Of a stretch of DNA of 64,000 nucleotides, positions 43,320-55,650 are shown piece after piece; the first letter of the stretch is position 1, and the number at the start of each line of letters is the position of its first letter. Both the position numbers and the translations under genes were made by a program. The notes under the pieces are model-generated. The model saw nothing but the letters and a program-made list of their open reading frames with translations, made no database searches and had not been told where the DNA came from. This DNA is from Pagrus major (taxonomy: Eukaryota > Chordata > Actinopteri > Spariformes > Sparidae), in NCBI RefSeq assembly GCF_040436345.1, contig NC_133223.1, positions 14,227,113 through 14,291,112 on the forward strand, in the 5' to 3' direction.

Positions 43320-44394
43320 CACCCTCAGGGCAGATAACATACTAATGACTACTCTCTCAGCCTGGAAACCTGTCAGACACACTGTCCGTGTCACTGCCAA
43401 TCAAGTGAGGACCTGTCCGAAAATTTTCCCGTCACTTCTCTTCATCCTCTTGACTCTGCAGAGACACAGGCCATCATGGTTTGTCAATCAGAATCCAATT
43501 TGAAACCTTAATTACTCGGCTGACTCAAAGGTAATGAAGCGACATTAGACACCAATATGAATAACTCAACTCCATCAAGCCTGACACTTTGCATAATGAT
43601 GACTAGCATTCTAGCTTGGCAGGGTTTGGCCTTTTGTCTCTGATTATGAGTCCACAGGGAGGGTGGGGAAGTCAAATTGCAGCTGACAGAAAGATAGCTT
43701 CCACCAGAGCAGCAGCCAATCCTCTGATCTGTCTCTAAACTGGCTGTCAACATGCTCGAAATGAGTGTTTGCGCAGGACAGAAGAAGGACTTTGTAAAGG
43801 TCGAGGTACACTTGAAACACGCTAGCTCATGTGTCTGAAGGCAAAAAGTGTAGAGTCAAAAAGTGTAGAGCTTTTTTCAAACGGCCACACTCAAAGCCCG
43901 GACGAAAAAGGAGGCTGTCATAGAGACGGACGTGACACGATAATCGTTCAAATGGGGAGAACATCACACACTTTCTGACAGTCTCTCCTGAAAGGCATTC
44001 ACGGTGTTGCACCCGTTTAAAGATATGAAAAGTGACAGAAGAGGTTGTGCGGAGACTAAAATAAAGAAAGAAAAAAAGAGATGACTGGTTGCACAATAGA
44101 TAAAAATAGTTTGGGGAGCTCTTTGAAAAAATAATGGAAATCCAGGCAATCCACATACAAGAAAATGTATCATTACAGTATATAAAGCAACTATACCCAG
44201 GCTCTGAAATTTAAGTGTAAAATAAAAAGTATCCCTCTGAAGGACATTCTACCAGCCATTTCTGTACAAAACTAACCGAAGCTCACGTCATATTAATATA
44301 ATTCAAAGACTATTAAACCTAAAGTCAGTCTTGTCTTGTGATGTTGGGAAGGTGGCGTGCAATGACGCAAAATAAAAATAATAGATAATTCCCC

Positions 44395-44580
44395 TTAAAT
44401 GCATTAAAACTAAAGTAAGTAAGTAAAAGTCTGTTTTGAAAATGTAAGGAGGAGAAAGTACAGATACTTGTGTTCAAATGTATGTATGTAAATAAATACT
44501 CAAGAAAATCAAAGATGCCCAAAAAATCTACTTTAGTAGAGTAACAAAGTATTTGAACTTCATTACTTCCCACCTCTGCA
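44395..44580. repeat. AAGTAC repeat fragment, inverted
   Basis: Contains TAAGTAAGTAAAAGTC, AAAGTACAGATACTTGTG and, at its end, CATTACTTCCCACCTCTGC, the terminal sequence of the AAGTAC family. Confidence 0.5.
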
Positions 44581-45655
44581 CACAACAATCAGAAAATAGA
44601 CACACATATATAAAATGTAATCCCCTAAGGCTGTGAAAATAGAGGGAAGCCTAGACAGAAATATACAGTATTTTTACAGAAAACATGTCAAATCTATATT
44701 GAAACCAGGATACTAAACGTTTTTGTATTCTCTTCATACTAAAAAAGTTCAATCCTAATCTTCTCACCTCTAAACACATGACTAATCACTGCACAGACAG
44801 GGCGATGGCGGGAAAACTTGTACTTGTCAATCTCCATGTGATGAATATCAGTTTATTAACACAAATCTGGTATCAGAGAAATTATTGGTGCAGCATGTAT
44901 ACATGGACACAGTCAAGGTACCTACAGTCCTGGAGAATCACACCACTTGGGATCATATAAATTCAATATTATCAGGGGAGTCTGAGACCCTGCTAAGGCC
45001 TCTTATCTTTACCTTCAAGCACCAGGTGTGAAGGACTCTGCAGCTTCTCAGGTTGATATCGAGTCATTGAACTACATTAAATATTCCTTCATATCCACAT
45101 ATTTCTACCACAGAGGGTAACAGTTAGGTTTGTAGTTTCAGAAACTTACAGAAACTGTCAGATGCAAGGTGTCAACATGAATCAACTGCAGTGGTTGTCA
45201 GATGGTAGAAACAGCACAACAAGCCTCCTCACCAGCAGCTTTCTTTTGTTAGAATTGAGGAGCTGCAGCCGACCATTTTTGTAACTCTTTGAAAACAACA
45301 ATTTTAAGATTCACACTCACTTCATGCAGTGATTGGCCAGGTGTGTGGAGGTAAAAAAAAGTAAGCAGGGTTTGAACCTCTACTCTCATTCTTCACACTG
45401 TTTGTGATATTTTTGATTTGTACACTCAAAGATAACACCATGACTCTCTTTTCAGACGCTGTTCTATGATCTAACAAGCACTTTGTTTGAAGCAACCTGA
45501 CACCTTGAGAAAAGTGGCGATAACAAAGCCATGGAAACAAAATGGCACAGCTGTGGAAATGTTAAAACATACGTTGCTGTCGTGTGGCCTTTCAGCAGTG
45601 ATGAAATGTAACTAAGTACATTTATTCAAAGAGTTTTCATGAACTTGTACTTTAC

Positions 45656-45926
45656 TATGGCAGCTGTGACTCAATAGGTAGAGCGATTGTCCACCAATCA
45701 GAGGGACGGTGGTTCGATCCCAGGCCCCTGCAGGCTACATGTCTAACCCTAACCACAGATGGCTCCCAGTGGCTCTTCCATTGGTGTGTGGGTGTGTATG
45801 AATGCCGGTGGCCCCTTGCATGTTAGCCTCTGCCACCGGTGTGTGAATGTGTGTGTGAATGGGTGAATGCGCAGTCGCAAATATTTATAACTATAACTGC
45901 TATATAAATGTAGTCCATTTTACCAT
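45656..45926 (+). mobile_element. tRNA-like-headed repeat (SINE-like) nested in another repeat
   Basis: The head has a tRNA-like A box (CTCAATAGGTAGAGCG) and B box (GGTGGTTCGATCCC) about 35 bases apart. It is followed by GGCCCCTGCAGGCTACATGT, CCTCTGCCACCGGTGTGTGA and the tail CTATATAAATGTAGTCCATT. I know this as a widespread fish repeat that opens GGCTGTGGCTCAGTGGTAGA. It interrupts an AAGTAC-family copy. Confidence 0.65.
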
Positions 45927-46009
45927 ATTTCCATTTCAGAGGGAAATGTACTTTTTACTTCACTACAATTATCTGACATGTTTAGAGCTTACAAATTGAA
46001 GTCATACTA

Positions 46010-46195
46010 TGCAGGATTGTCAGTTGCTGTTTGTGGGCATGCAATTCTCCATCCATGTTTTGTGGAAATCCATTCAGTAGTTTTTGTATAATCCTGCTGA
46101 CAAACCAACCCTACAAACCTACCAACCCATCCACCAAGCAACCAACCAACCCATCAACCAACCAAGCAACCCTCCTACAGCATTAAGCTGCTACT
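46010..46195. repeat. Second insertion: CCAACC-rich tail repeat
   Basis: Contains TGGAAATCCATTCAGTAGTT then TTTGTATAATCCTGCTGACA, followed by a degenerate (AACCAACC)n tract. This is the end of a common fish repeat whose tail is AAACAAACAAAC or CAACCAACC. Confidence 0.5.
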
Positions 46196-47324
46196 TGTTG
46201 CATCAGCAATAAAATATACTTTAATAGTGTAATCTATAATAGCATAATAATTACCATTTAATTGCTGTCAGTACTTCTACTCTTGAAACGTTATGTGCAT
46301 TGTGCTATCAATATTTCCTCCACCACTCCATGTCAGAGTTGTTTTTAAATCACAAGCCTCTCTGTTTGACCAGCACCATTGTTTAGAGCAATTCCTGCCC
46401 AACCATGACTAAAGCTTAAAATGCTGGCCTTCCAGCCATGAAGCACACATGCCACAGCCAGCGTAATATTACTACCCTCAGAGGAGCCTTCATCAGTAAT
46501 GACCTATCAAGCCTGCAGGCCTCCTCAGTCTCCTGCAGGGCTCAATGAAGCAGAAAATAGGAAAAAACAAACCAACAGAGTTAGTGCCTGTAAAAACCTT
46601 AGCCTTAACCTAGAGCCTCCTGTCAGCAGCACTCCTCCTTCTACTTTCTGCCCGTCCGTTTTCACCTTCACTGAACTATCCTGCATCGTTCTTATCAGAC
46701 TGCTTATTGTCCTCGCATTGATAGGTTGTTTGTGTCATTTCACCCGCTAATTAAGAGGAGAGGGCAGCGTGGGCTCAGGGAAAGACTGCCACTCCTCTGA
46801 ACAGAGCAGCAGAGCCAGAGATGGTAAATGGATGATTGGTTTGGTTATGTTATGCCGGGTGAGACTGGCGAAATAAAAGACTACCAGGAAGAGAAAAGCA
46901 GATCTGGACCACAATAAGAAAAGGACAATCAGGTGGTCAGTGATGACTTCAGTTCTGACCTTCAAAGATTTGTTTTTCATCTCTCTGTAAGTCAGCACAG
47001 CACACCATAAAACCAACCTCGACGTGTGAGAAATACAAAACAGAGAGCTCAAGACTTTCTTCACATACAGACGATAAAACACAGAGCAGCAGAATTGTGT
47101 TCACTGTTGCATAAAGCAGATATTTTCTGGAATAAATGCAACATTTTCAGGACTGCTTTGAGGAACATTTCCAGATTTTGCAGCCTTGGTGCAAGCCATG
47201 AGACTAACACGCACCCCTCTAACAAATATCAACAACCAAAGTGCCTTAAATTGTGCCCCATTCTGATATGAGTCTGTGGTGATCAGACTCAGTGCGTACA
47301 GTGACTGTCTGGCATCAGGACCTA

Positions 47325-47530
47325 CAGGCAAGCTAGCAGCTCTGATTTAGTCATGGTGGCACTGACGTCATCATGCTATCACGCTCACAGTGATGGTGCC
47401 ACAGTAACATGCTGATTTTTAGCAGATGATTTCTAAGATTTGCTAATTAGCACAAAACACAAAGTACAGATGAGGCTGATTAGAATATAAATAGTGTTGC
47501 AGGTATTCTGTCAATAACCACAGTAGATGA
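47325..47530. repeat. Dispersed repeat fragment (inverse of 33405-33700 family)
   Basis: Contains AGATTTGCTAATTAGCACAA, AACACAAAGTACAGATGAGG and TTGCAGGTATTCTGTCAATA, blocks I recognise from the same family as 33405-33700. Confidence 0.5.
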
Positions 47531-47762
47531 AAGATCACTACATTTACCACATTTCACCCTGTGGGCATCATCGGAGTACCAACCACTGCCCCTGGGCCCA
47601 GATAATATGCAGCAAGTGCTTTGTGATAATTGGTGCAAATTTGCTTGGTAGTACAGCATAATAACGATAAAGACATCCTTCAAGCTTTCTTTTTTATTAC
47701 CTTTTCTTGATGCCTTGTCTTGTATTAAGGTCCTTTGTCAAAATCTATTTTAGGTTGGGATA

Positions 47763-47900
47763 TATACACTGATCAGCCACAACATTAAAACCACCAACAG
47801 AATTAAATAACATTGATCATCTCGTTACAATGCAATGTTCTGCTGGGAAACTTTGTGTCTTGGCATTCATGTGAATGCCACTTGACACACGCCATCCATC
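47763..47900 (+). mobile_element. Tc1-derived element, left-end fragment
   Basis: Begins ACACTGATCAGCCACAAC then ATTAAAACCACCAACAG, and continues ATCTCGTTACAATGCAATGT and TCTGCTGGGAAACTTTGTG, GGCATTCATGTGAATGCCAC. The same blocks form the arms of the element at 1060-1555. The similarity ends near 47900. Confidence 0.7.
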
Positions 47901-48049
47901 CGAGTCATACACCACAGGACACCCTCATAGGTTTTGTGTCCATGTATGTATAGCAGGTGGATTTCTCCGGTGCCTCAGTTGGCCACATGTGGGGATAACA
48001 TGAGGTGACATTGCTTCAGGGAAAGACAGAAAGATGGGGTCTGTAGTGC

Positions 48050-48190
48050 TAGGTATCAGACTTCGATACTTGTATGGCACCGACTGAACTGCCTCAACAG
48101 AGTATCAAAAAACGTCTCGTCATTCAATACCAAATTGGAGAAAACCTTATCATTCTTCCTCTTCAGTTACATTTCTGGCAGACTAGACGC
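48050..48190. repeat. Possible dispersed repeat fragment
   Basis: The region with CGATACTTGTATGGCACCGA resembles a fish repeat with GTATCGxxxTGGTATCGGCACCG blocks. Weak, by recognition only. Confidence 0.3.
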
Positions 48191-51100
48191 AGAGAACGTC
48201 ATATTCTGATATATGCTGTATGATAAATGCTTGGGGGCATGTAATCTAATCAGAGTGATTTAAATTGGATTGATGTAATATTGTTCATGTAACCACAGCT
48301 AATGAGAAGCAAACCAACTGCACCCTTGATAATATCACAACCTCTTCGTATGAAGGATGACAATAGCAAAGGAAAATCATATCATACCGACAATTATCCT
48401 CTTAGAATAACACAGAACTCTGACACAAATGAGAATAATCATCCATTTGTTCTCTCTGTGTTGCCATTATGTTTCTATTTGCACTGCAGAAAAAAATCCT
48501 CATAATTCAAATCCAGTTCTGAATGCCCGTCTCCTGTAGCTTTCCTCCTTTTCTCCTCCTCCTTCAGTTTCCAACACACCCCACGATAAATCAGCTTGTT
48601 TGCTTCTTAATGCGATTAATTACAAGAGAAGAGCTCCTGTGTGGCAGTTGGCGGAGATGTCAATGACAAGCGGCGACCCTTGATCCCTCTGACCTCTGTA
48701 TAATCAGCTCTTCCCATGTCTGCAGTGTGAAAACAGGCTAATTTGTTCAGCCAAAACTGGAAAACAGCAGATTTCAAGCCACAGTCTGCCGTCTATTCCA
48801 CAGATCTGGCACTGTTTAGGCTCACGATAGAAACTGTGAGATGGTTCAAGTGCGGGCGGTCTGGTTGTTGGATAAACACGCACATATTCAGTGCAGAAAA
48901 CTGAAATCTCTCGCTGTAGGGAATCAAATTAATAGAACACACTCCCCCTGAAGAAAAGACAAAGACGCAGGACGCAGAAATTTACGGAGATAATCAACAG
49001 ATAAAACATAAGATGATACAAGACAGATTATGTGTGTCGTTGATCTTTCACGACATGCACCTTTCAGGAAAACTTCCCACAGCAGAGCCCTTTGGTTTCA
49101 GATGTGTTGGAGATTTCCGTGCAGTTATGAGCATTAAAGAAGAAGACATGAGAGGTTTTCAGATCGAGGCTGGATCTCATTAACCCAGTTTCGGTCTTGG
49201 CCCCTGCTGCCGCTGCTTCTTCTTCTTCACAGAGAGACATTCGGGTTATAAACAGCTCGCTCTCCTTTCGCTAACATGGCTGAATATTTCATAGCACATA
49301 GCATTCCTGTTTAACTGCTGCTAGCTGCCACATGTTACTGCACTTTGTCTTCTTCACTGGCGGATAATGGAGAGGAGGGAATCATCTGGAATTGCTTGTG
49401 TGTGTTTGGAGCGGTGTTACCATTAATCAGAGTGTAACAACTGAACATCATGTGCAACTTGAAGCTGAGTGGATGCTGATGTATTCTGATCATTTTCGAA
49501 GATTGGCTTCGTGTAATTTCTGTTTGATTACACCGTGTGCTGGTACATCAGCCTCACGGGAACACGGATGAGACAGACAGCACAATGAAATTCAGTGTTT
49601 GGAGGACAGAGAGGTGTCTGGGCTCAGACTGGCAGAGCCACAAGGACAGATCGATTCAGAAATATCTCACAGCAAAGAAAAGAACAACTGCTGTTTTAGA
49701 CAGGTGAACTCCTGGAATACTGTTTGAAAGGTGTCTGTCTACAGTATCAGGTGAAAAAAGCATGTGGAGGCATCCACGTGTCAAGCTTTTACCACACTGA
49801 TTAGGAGCCAGGCTTTTGATCTCGAGGGAGTTTTATTGGCTGAGTTTCAGGGTGATGAGGGGATTTTAGGTGGTTATGATAATCATTCAAATACAGAGAA
49901 GTAAAACTCTAAAAAACAAAATGTTCAATTGTACGGGCGGCCACTCAGCATCCCACACTTTGGCTTTTAGCCAAAACAACTGAATCGGTAAAATAAACAG
50001 CACACAGCCACCAGTATTTGGAGGACACAACATTTTGACAGAAAGGGCATCCTGATCTGTGTTTCAGCACAGCCAGACACAATTAATGAATCCTCACGTA
50101 GGGCAAAGTGTCTGTTTAAAGTTCACAGACGCTCCAGAAACTTGGACTCTGCAATTAGCTGCTTCCTCTGTACCACTCTCTAATAAGGCACCGTTTATAA
50201 AGCTGTAACAAGGCTGATGGAAATTTTGAATACATTTTGATTTGCTGATTGCAATTCACCAACGCTACAGTAATAAATCCAAAGGAGAACACTCACTCAA
50301 AACCATAAATGTCAACCTCCATATAGCGCTAGAGGTGAAGCTAAGAGATCAACACAATCGGGCCGATTTATCATCTGGCTCTCAAACATGAATGTCTGTA
50401 GCTACAAAACATGATGGCAATCCATCAAGTAGTTGTAGATGTTTTAGTCTGGACTAATCAACATACTAACATCTGGAGCGTCAGGCCACGAGCTTGGCTA
50501 AATCATTTTTGGTAAAACATTAATAAATACTTTTAGTTTCCTGCTTTCTAAAAAGGCATCCTGTTAGCTGGTAAAGAAGATAGTCAGTCAGTAAGTAATG
50601 GTAACATGTTGTGGCTGTGTTGTGATACACAATACTGTATATATCTTTATATTTTTAAATCTTCTTAAAAGCACTTCATAAATGCCAGGGCTGGGTGACA
50701 AAACTAAATATCATGTTCATAAAATACATTAATGTCAATATTGCAGCAATATTGTATGACTATTGGTACTTTCACAAAGTATTAACACAATAAAATGTTT
50801 GATCAACAATCATCAGTAATGTGGGTAAAGGCCACTATTAGAACAAGTAGACACACTACAGACACACTACAACAATGTGTCCAACAATCATTTGAGGGGT
50901 TTTTCCTGGTGAACCGGAGAGCTAACAGACAAAGCAAGTGTGATACTAGAGAATCATCAAAGGTATTTTTCACAACCTAGCAACCCAAATGTTGTTCGTA
51001 TTAACAAGACACACAGAACAAGTCAAAGACTAAAGGAACATAAAACTGACATTTCAATATGGACTTTACACGTTACAACAAATATGGGTGAGGTCGACAG

Positions 51101-51284
51101 AAGGTCCAACTGAAACTAATGACTAATGCTCGAGATTATGTGAACTACATTTCTTCTACTGTGTATTTATAAGAGCGATCGCTTTGACCTGATTGAGAAA
51201 ACATTGTCTAATCAAACAGAAGATTAACTTGGAGGTCAGGAGCAGGCATCATGCACTTAAAGTAAGAGTTTGACATTTTATGGT

Positions 51285-51395
51285 AAATCCAGTCGAATAC
51301 CTCGATCGAAGTTTTGACTTTGCATCGATAGTTCTACACCATCAGTCATTAAATCTATGTATCGATCCAGAGCAATCCATTTTTACACCCCTAAC
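51285..51395. repeat. Possible dispersed repeat fragment (ATCGATA type)
   Basis: Contains TTTGCATCGATAGTTCTAC, CTATGTATCGATCC and TTTTTACACCCCTAA, the end of a common fish repeat that in the opposite sense opens AGGGGTGTAAAAATATCGAT. Confidence 0.4.
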
Positions 51396-52399
51396 GACCA
51401 CCACTTGTTCTCTTTGCATTGGTTTTTGAACAGATTAAAGAAAATGAGTAAAATAATCAGTTTGTCTAATAATCAATACAAAAATATGTAAAAGCATTTT
51501 CACTGTCAATTTTCATTCTGTTTTTTTCTTTATACATATCATTTTAATACTATATTACTACAAATATCCGTGTCTTTTTGCAAGTATTTTAATAAACAAT
51601 AAACTAAATATTTTAGGCCCACTTACTACAGTAGCTTTTTCCATACCTTTCGACTGCATGTCATGGATGACAGCTCTGGAACGAGACAGTAACCATGAGT
51701 TTAGATTATTTCTTCAAGCTACTATTCCCAATATTGAGAATAAACTTTGACAATGAAATCCAATTAATTTCCATAATAATCTTAAATTCAAGTCGAATGT
51801 TTAAAATACATTATGATTATTATCACCGATCAACCCAATCAGTGCTATCAATGCAAAAACATTTAACTGAAAACTGAATCATTTTCTCTTCCAGGCTCTT
51901 TGTGTTGTATGTTTATGATTGCATAACACCGAGGCTGTGACTCCCGTTTAAACTGGTTCCTTAAACTCAGTGATGTCATTACAGCTGGCCTTAATCTGCT
52001 CAAATATATTTATTGATTAAACACATTGATGTGCACGACCTGCTGACAATGAATCTAACGAATGAGTGTGTTTGATGTACACTCGGCTGTGTTGACTTTT
52101 CCACGCAGCACACCCTGGTCAAGACGCTTGTACTGGAAAATAATATCCACACCTTTGCCTGACTTGCAGGTTCAAGTGTCCCATCATCCCATCACTGCCC
52201 ACAGTCCCCCTCACAAGTTCATGTCATCAACACAGCGCCCACAGAGGCATGTGTCCATACGCATTACATGGTTTAGGGAGGCTGACACAGAGGCATCACT
52301 CCCTGACCAGCAATCTATTACCCAACTGAGTCATTCCTCTCAGTGCTGCCTCCAAATTACATTTCTGCTTTTTTTTCCTCTCCTCCTACATCTGCAGTG

Positions 52400-52660
52400 T
52401 TGGTGCCTGAACGGGTTTCCACTGATTGCCTCGCCGCGCCCCTGATTGAACGGGGACGGTGTATCTCTGAGGCCGCAGGGGGCTATACGCTGCATACCAA
52501 GCGTGCACGCAGCACGCTCCAGAGAGACATGGATAGGAGAGGCATCAGTGAGCGGGAGGGAGGGAAATCCCGCACAACACGGCACTACAGAGATCAGACG
52601 TTATCCGATGCAGCAGCACAGGCGAGCTCGTTACAGCAGCTCAGGTCGCCAGCAGTTAAT
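52400..52660. other. Unexplained CpG-rich patch inside SYTL5 5' intron
   Basis: A GC- and CpG-rich segment (TCGCCGCGCCCCTGATTG, AACGGGGACGG, CGTGCACGCAGCACGC) in otherwise AT-rich DNA. Frames of 74 to 175 codons cross it but match nothing I know. It could be an alternative SYTL5 promoter or exon, or an old repeat. Confidence 0.35.
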
Positions 52661-52947
52661 CTGGTTATAGTCATGCAGATGGTCTTGGTAGTAATAGAAG
52701 GGTTGAAGTTAATATTTAATGTGGCTTACATTTTAAAGGTGGACTGTAAGTGCATCTTCATAACACAAGAGACAGAGGATGTGCCAATTACTGCCAGAAA
52801 TCTGCACAACAGATATAAATGCTGTAATGATGTCATTCTATGTCTTTTTTGGCAAATTATTTTGCCATAGAGGTTATGTAATACTTGAAAAAGTAAAAAA
52901 TTGCAGTACGTATCAACGAAATGTGTTCCTTTAGCTTTATACAGAGA

Positions 52948-53230
52948 CAAAGTCCTGCCCCTTTCTTTGTGCCTCATGGGACCTTATTTCAGAAAAAGAT
53001 TTTGAGCAGTAGTGAACGGAGAGAGACGAAATGTGTGTGAATTACACATATGATGCCGATCTTTCAACTTGAGAAAGTCGCAATTTGTCTTACGACTGTT
53101 GAAGCACAAGACTTGTGGCTACAGTGGCGTAAGAGATCAAAAAAATCATGTGTCTTGCTACTAACAACCGTACATATTATTTTCTAAAATAAGGTCCTTT
53201 GAGGGAAACCGAAATGGGAGGGACTTTCCT
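52948..53230. mobile_element. MITE copy B
   Basis: The left end AAGTCCTGCCCCTTTC...CTCATGGGACCTTATTTC and the right end AAAATAAGGTCCTTTG...GGGAGGGACTTTCC are inverse to each other and match copy A at 2746-3166. This copy is shorter (about 283 bases), with a different centre. Confidence 0.7.
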
Positions 53231-54344
53231 TTCCATTGTTTACTTTAGTAACCTACATTTGTTTGTATTAAATGTAGGCTAACTCTGTTTTGCTATATGT
53301 GTCCATACCATTTATAATGAAATCAATGTAATAGATTAATCTCCTATTTAGCACATTTAAAGATCTTATTTAGGTAGCTAACCACATCAAATTGCAAGAA
53401 TTTGCCAGAGTCAAAATTTCAGATGGCAGTAACTGCTACTTTGCTAAGCTCGCTAACGTTAGCAGGAGTTTAACTCCCTCATGGTGGGACTTACCCACTC
53501 ATTCTGAGCACCAAAGCACAACCTGGCACGAACATTGAAACGACAGTCCGAGCTAAATGTAGCAGCTGTGGGTCATTTGCCCAAAATACAAAATTCAACA
53601 CACATGCTTAGATACAGACCGCAGAAGTTATTTGTTTTTGAAGTTAGCTTAGAGATATTGGTCGGTTAACTTTACATTGGACAAGCAGACATGCTGTATT
53701 TGGTTGTGCTGTAGGTTAATGTTACAGATAAGACGGTAAAACTTTTTGGTAAACATATAATGCTACTGGTGAATATTGTAACGCTACAAATGACCCGTTT
53801 ATTAATTCAAGATAAAGAAAGAGCATGCTTTTCTTTTAAAAGCCATGTTTTTATTTTAGTTTAGAGCGTCACATTAGATTTACAAACATTACCCAGATGT
53901 TGGTTTATTAAAAAGCACGTTTTACAATTAGCCTTCAGGTAATGGCTAGAGGAAAATGACAAAGCGAGTTTCGTTTTAGCTTTAGCTAACGCTAGCCATG
54001 ACAAATAAATCCAGTTAGCTTCCACTTAATATAGCATTGTAGCAAGGTTTTAGCTGTCTAGTTAGCTGTGACAAAGTGCGGTTAGCCCTAGTTTTTAGCT
54101 TTCTTGTAGTTACTGCATGCTGTTTCATGAAAATGACAGATTTCTATGGTATACTCATTTTTGTGAGGTAAAACAGGTGTCAAAAACTCAATTAACTTAA
54201 CTCTTTTAATTAAGTTTCGATCAAATATCTACAGTGCTTGGTTTTGTAGGGCAGAGTCCATCAGTCTGGCACCATGAGCTGCAGCCTGTCACAGAAATGC
54301 CTGCCATAATACTGCAGAGATGTGTGAATGTATGTGTCTGCAAT

Positions 54345-54345
<1 letters not shown>

Positions 54346-54408
<63 letters not shown>
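54346..54408. repeat. (CA)n microsatellite
   Basis: A pure run of about 31 CA units. Confidence 0.98.
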
Positions 54409-54410
<2 letters not shown>

Positions 54411-55369
54411 CTCTTCTGTCATCCCAGATCTTGCAGACACAGACCTCTAATGCTGTGTGACTGCACTCCCCTGGGCTTCTTTCTGCTCCGCTGGATGAGC
54501 TCCTGCGTGTGGAGAAATCAGGGAATCCCTCCATTCCTTGGCTTCTCTCCTCCCTTATTCACCCATTTATTCCTCCTCCAGCCTTGAGTATGAGAGCGGC
54601 ATAAAACCTTGGTTAGCATTAGGGAGGCATTCTCCCTGTGACAATGATAAAACAGCCTCAGCATACTGCATCTACTGCTTATAGGAGCCAAATGAACCAA
54701 TTTAGGGAAGCGTCACTGTGACAAATTATAGTAAGGCAGGGTATCTTACACAGCAAAAGGCTTATTGTTCATGGAAAAAACGAGCAACGAAAAATTTATC
54801 AGGGGTGTTAAAATCTTTCTCTTTTTGACTCTCGTTGACATCAGAAAGAAATCTCATACCGTACCCAAACCTTCAGGAGACTTCTTATTGTAATATAACA
54901 TCCCCTTACAGGGCTTCATTATAAAACTAATGATGATATATGAACTCATGGGTGTTGTATTTACTCATTAGTGCTGCTGCTTTGTTTTCATTCACAGCTG
55001 TTCCAGTCTCACACACACAGACCTAATGTTTGCCAGCCAGGCTCAGGACTGATGTCTGATGAAAAACACTGGGTGGATAATGTCGCTTTGGCCAGCAGCC
55101 ACCCTGTCTGACAGCCCTGATAGCCACTTTGGTATGTTAAAGTAGACTTCTGTATTCTCAGATACACAGGCTGTTAAACTGGATAAGGAAAATGTAACAC
55201 TTGATACCAAATAACTACAGTAGAAAAACACTAAACCATGAATCAGTGCCTGTATTCTGACCTACGGGGTAAATCCTTTTCATGTTATCAATCTGAGATT
55301 CAAAACACCAGAACACCGAACTGTCAGCGACAAAGCAAGTACGCGTGTTTCCCAAAATGAAATATTTTA

Positions 55370-55650
55370 ACTTTAAGGAGACCTATTGTGCTTTTCCTTG
55401 TTTCCCTTTCCTTCAGTGTGTTATATGGGTTCTTGTGCATGTAAAAGATCTTGAAAGTTTAAAATGTCTGCACCAACAGAAGCTCCTCCCTCCCACAGAA
55501 AACACTGCTCCTGAAACGCCTCGTCAGCAGCCCCGCCTTTACTTCCGTGACTTCTTGACATCACACTGCGTCACCATGACACAAATTTGCATAATTTATG
55601 CCCATATTTATGGCAGAGGTGAAGCTAACTGGAGACTGAAAACACATCCA
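55370..55650. repeat. Dispersed fish repeat (GAGACCTATTGTGCTTTTC type)
   Basis: Contains GGAGACCTATTGTGCTTTTC, TTGTGCATGTAAAAGATCTT, CCTCCCACAGAAAACACTGC, TCCTGAAACGCCTCGTC and GACATCACACTGCGTCA. The block order is that of a common percomorph repeat; no coding function. Confidence 0.6.

Larger units (their letters stand above)
45597..46330. repeat. AAGTAC repeat split by two insertions
   Basis: The family's start (CAGTGATGAAATGTAACTAA then GTACATTTATTC) is at 45597-45655. Its continuation (ATTTCCATTTCAGAGGGAAA then TGTACTTTTTACTTC) is at 45926-46005, and a distal part and end (GCATCAGCAATAAAATA and TTTCCTCCACCACTCC) at 46198-46330. The two gaps are filled by other repeats, listed next. Confidence 0.55.

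Noticed and set aside
43099..43503. 134-codon frame across a CA repeat
   Set aside because: The His-Thr run is the microsatellite translated. No conserved sequence on either side.
45661..45730. Functional tRNA gene
   Set aside because: A and B boxes are present, but the acceptor stem does not pair and the sequence continues as a dispersed repeat.
52343..52870. 175-codon open frame on the + strand
   Set aside because: It crosses the CpG-rich patch, where stops are rare by composition. The second half is AT-rich and the protein resembles nothing I know.
54234..54587. 117-codon frame across a CA repeat
   Set aside because: Same artefact as the other CA-repeat frames.
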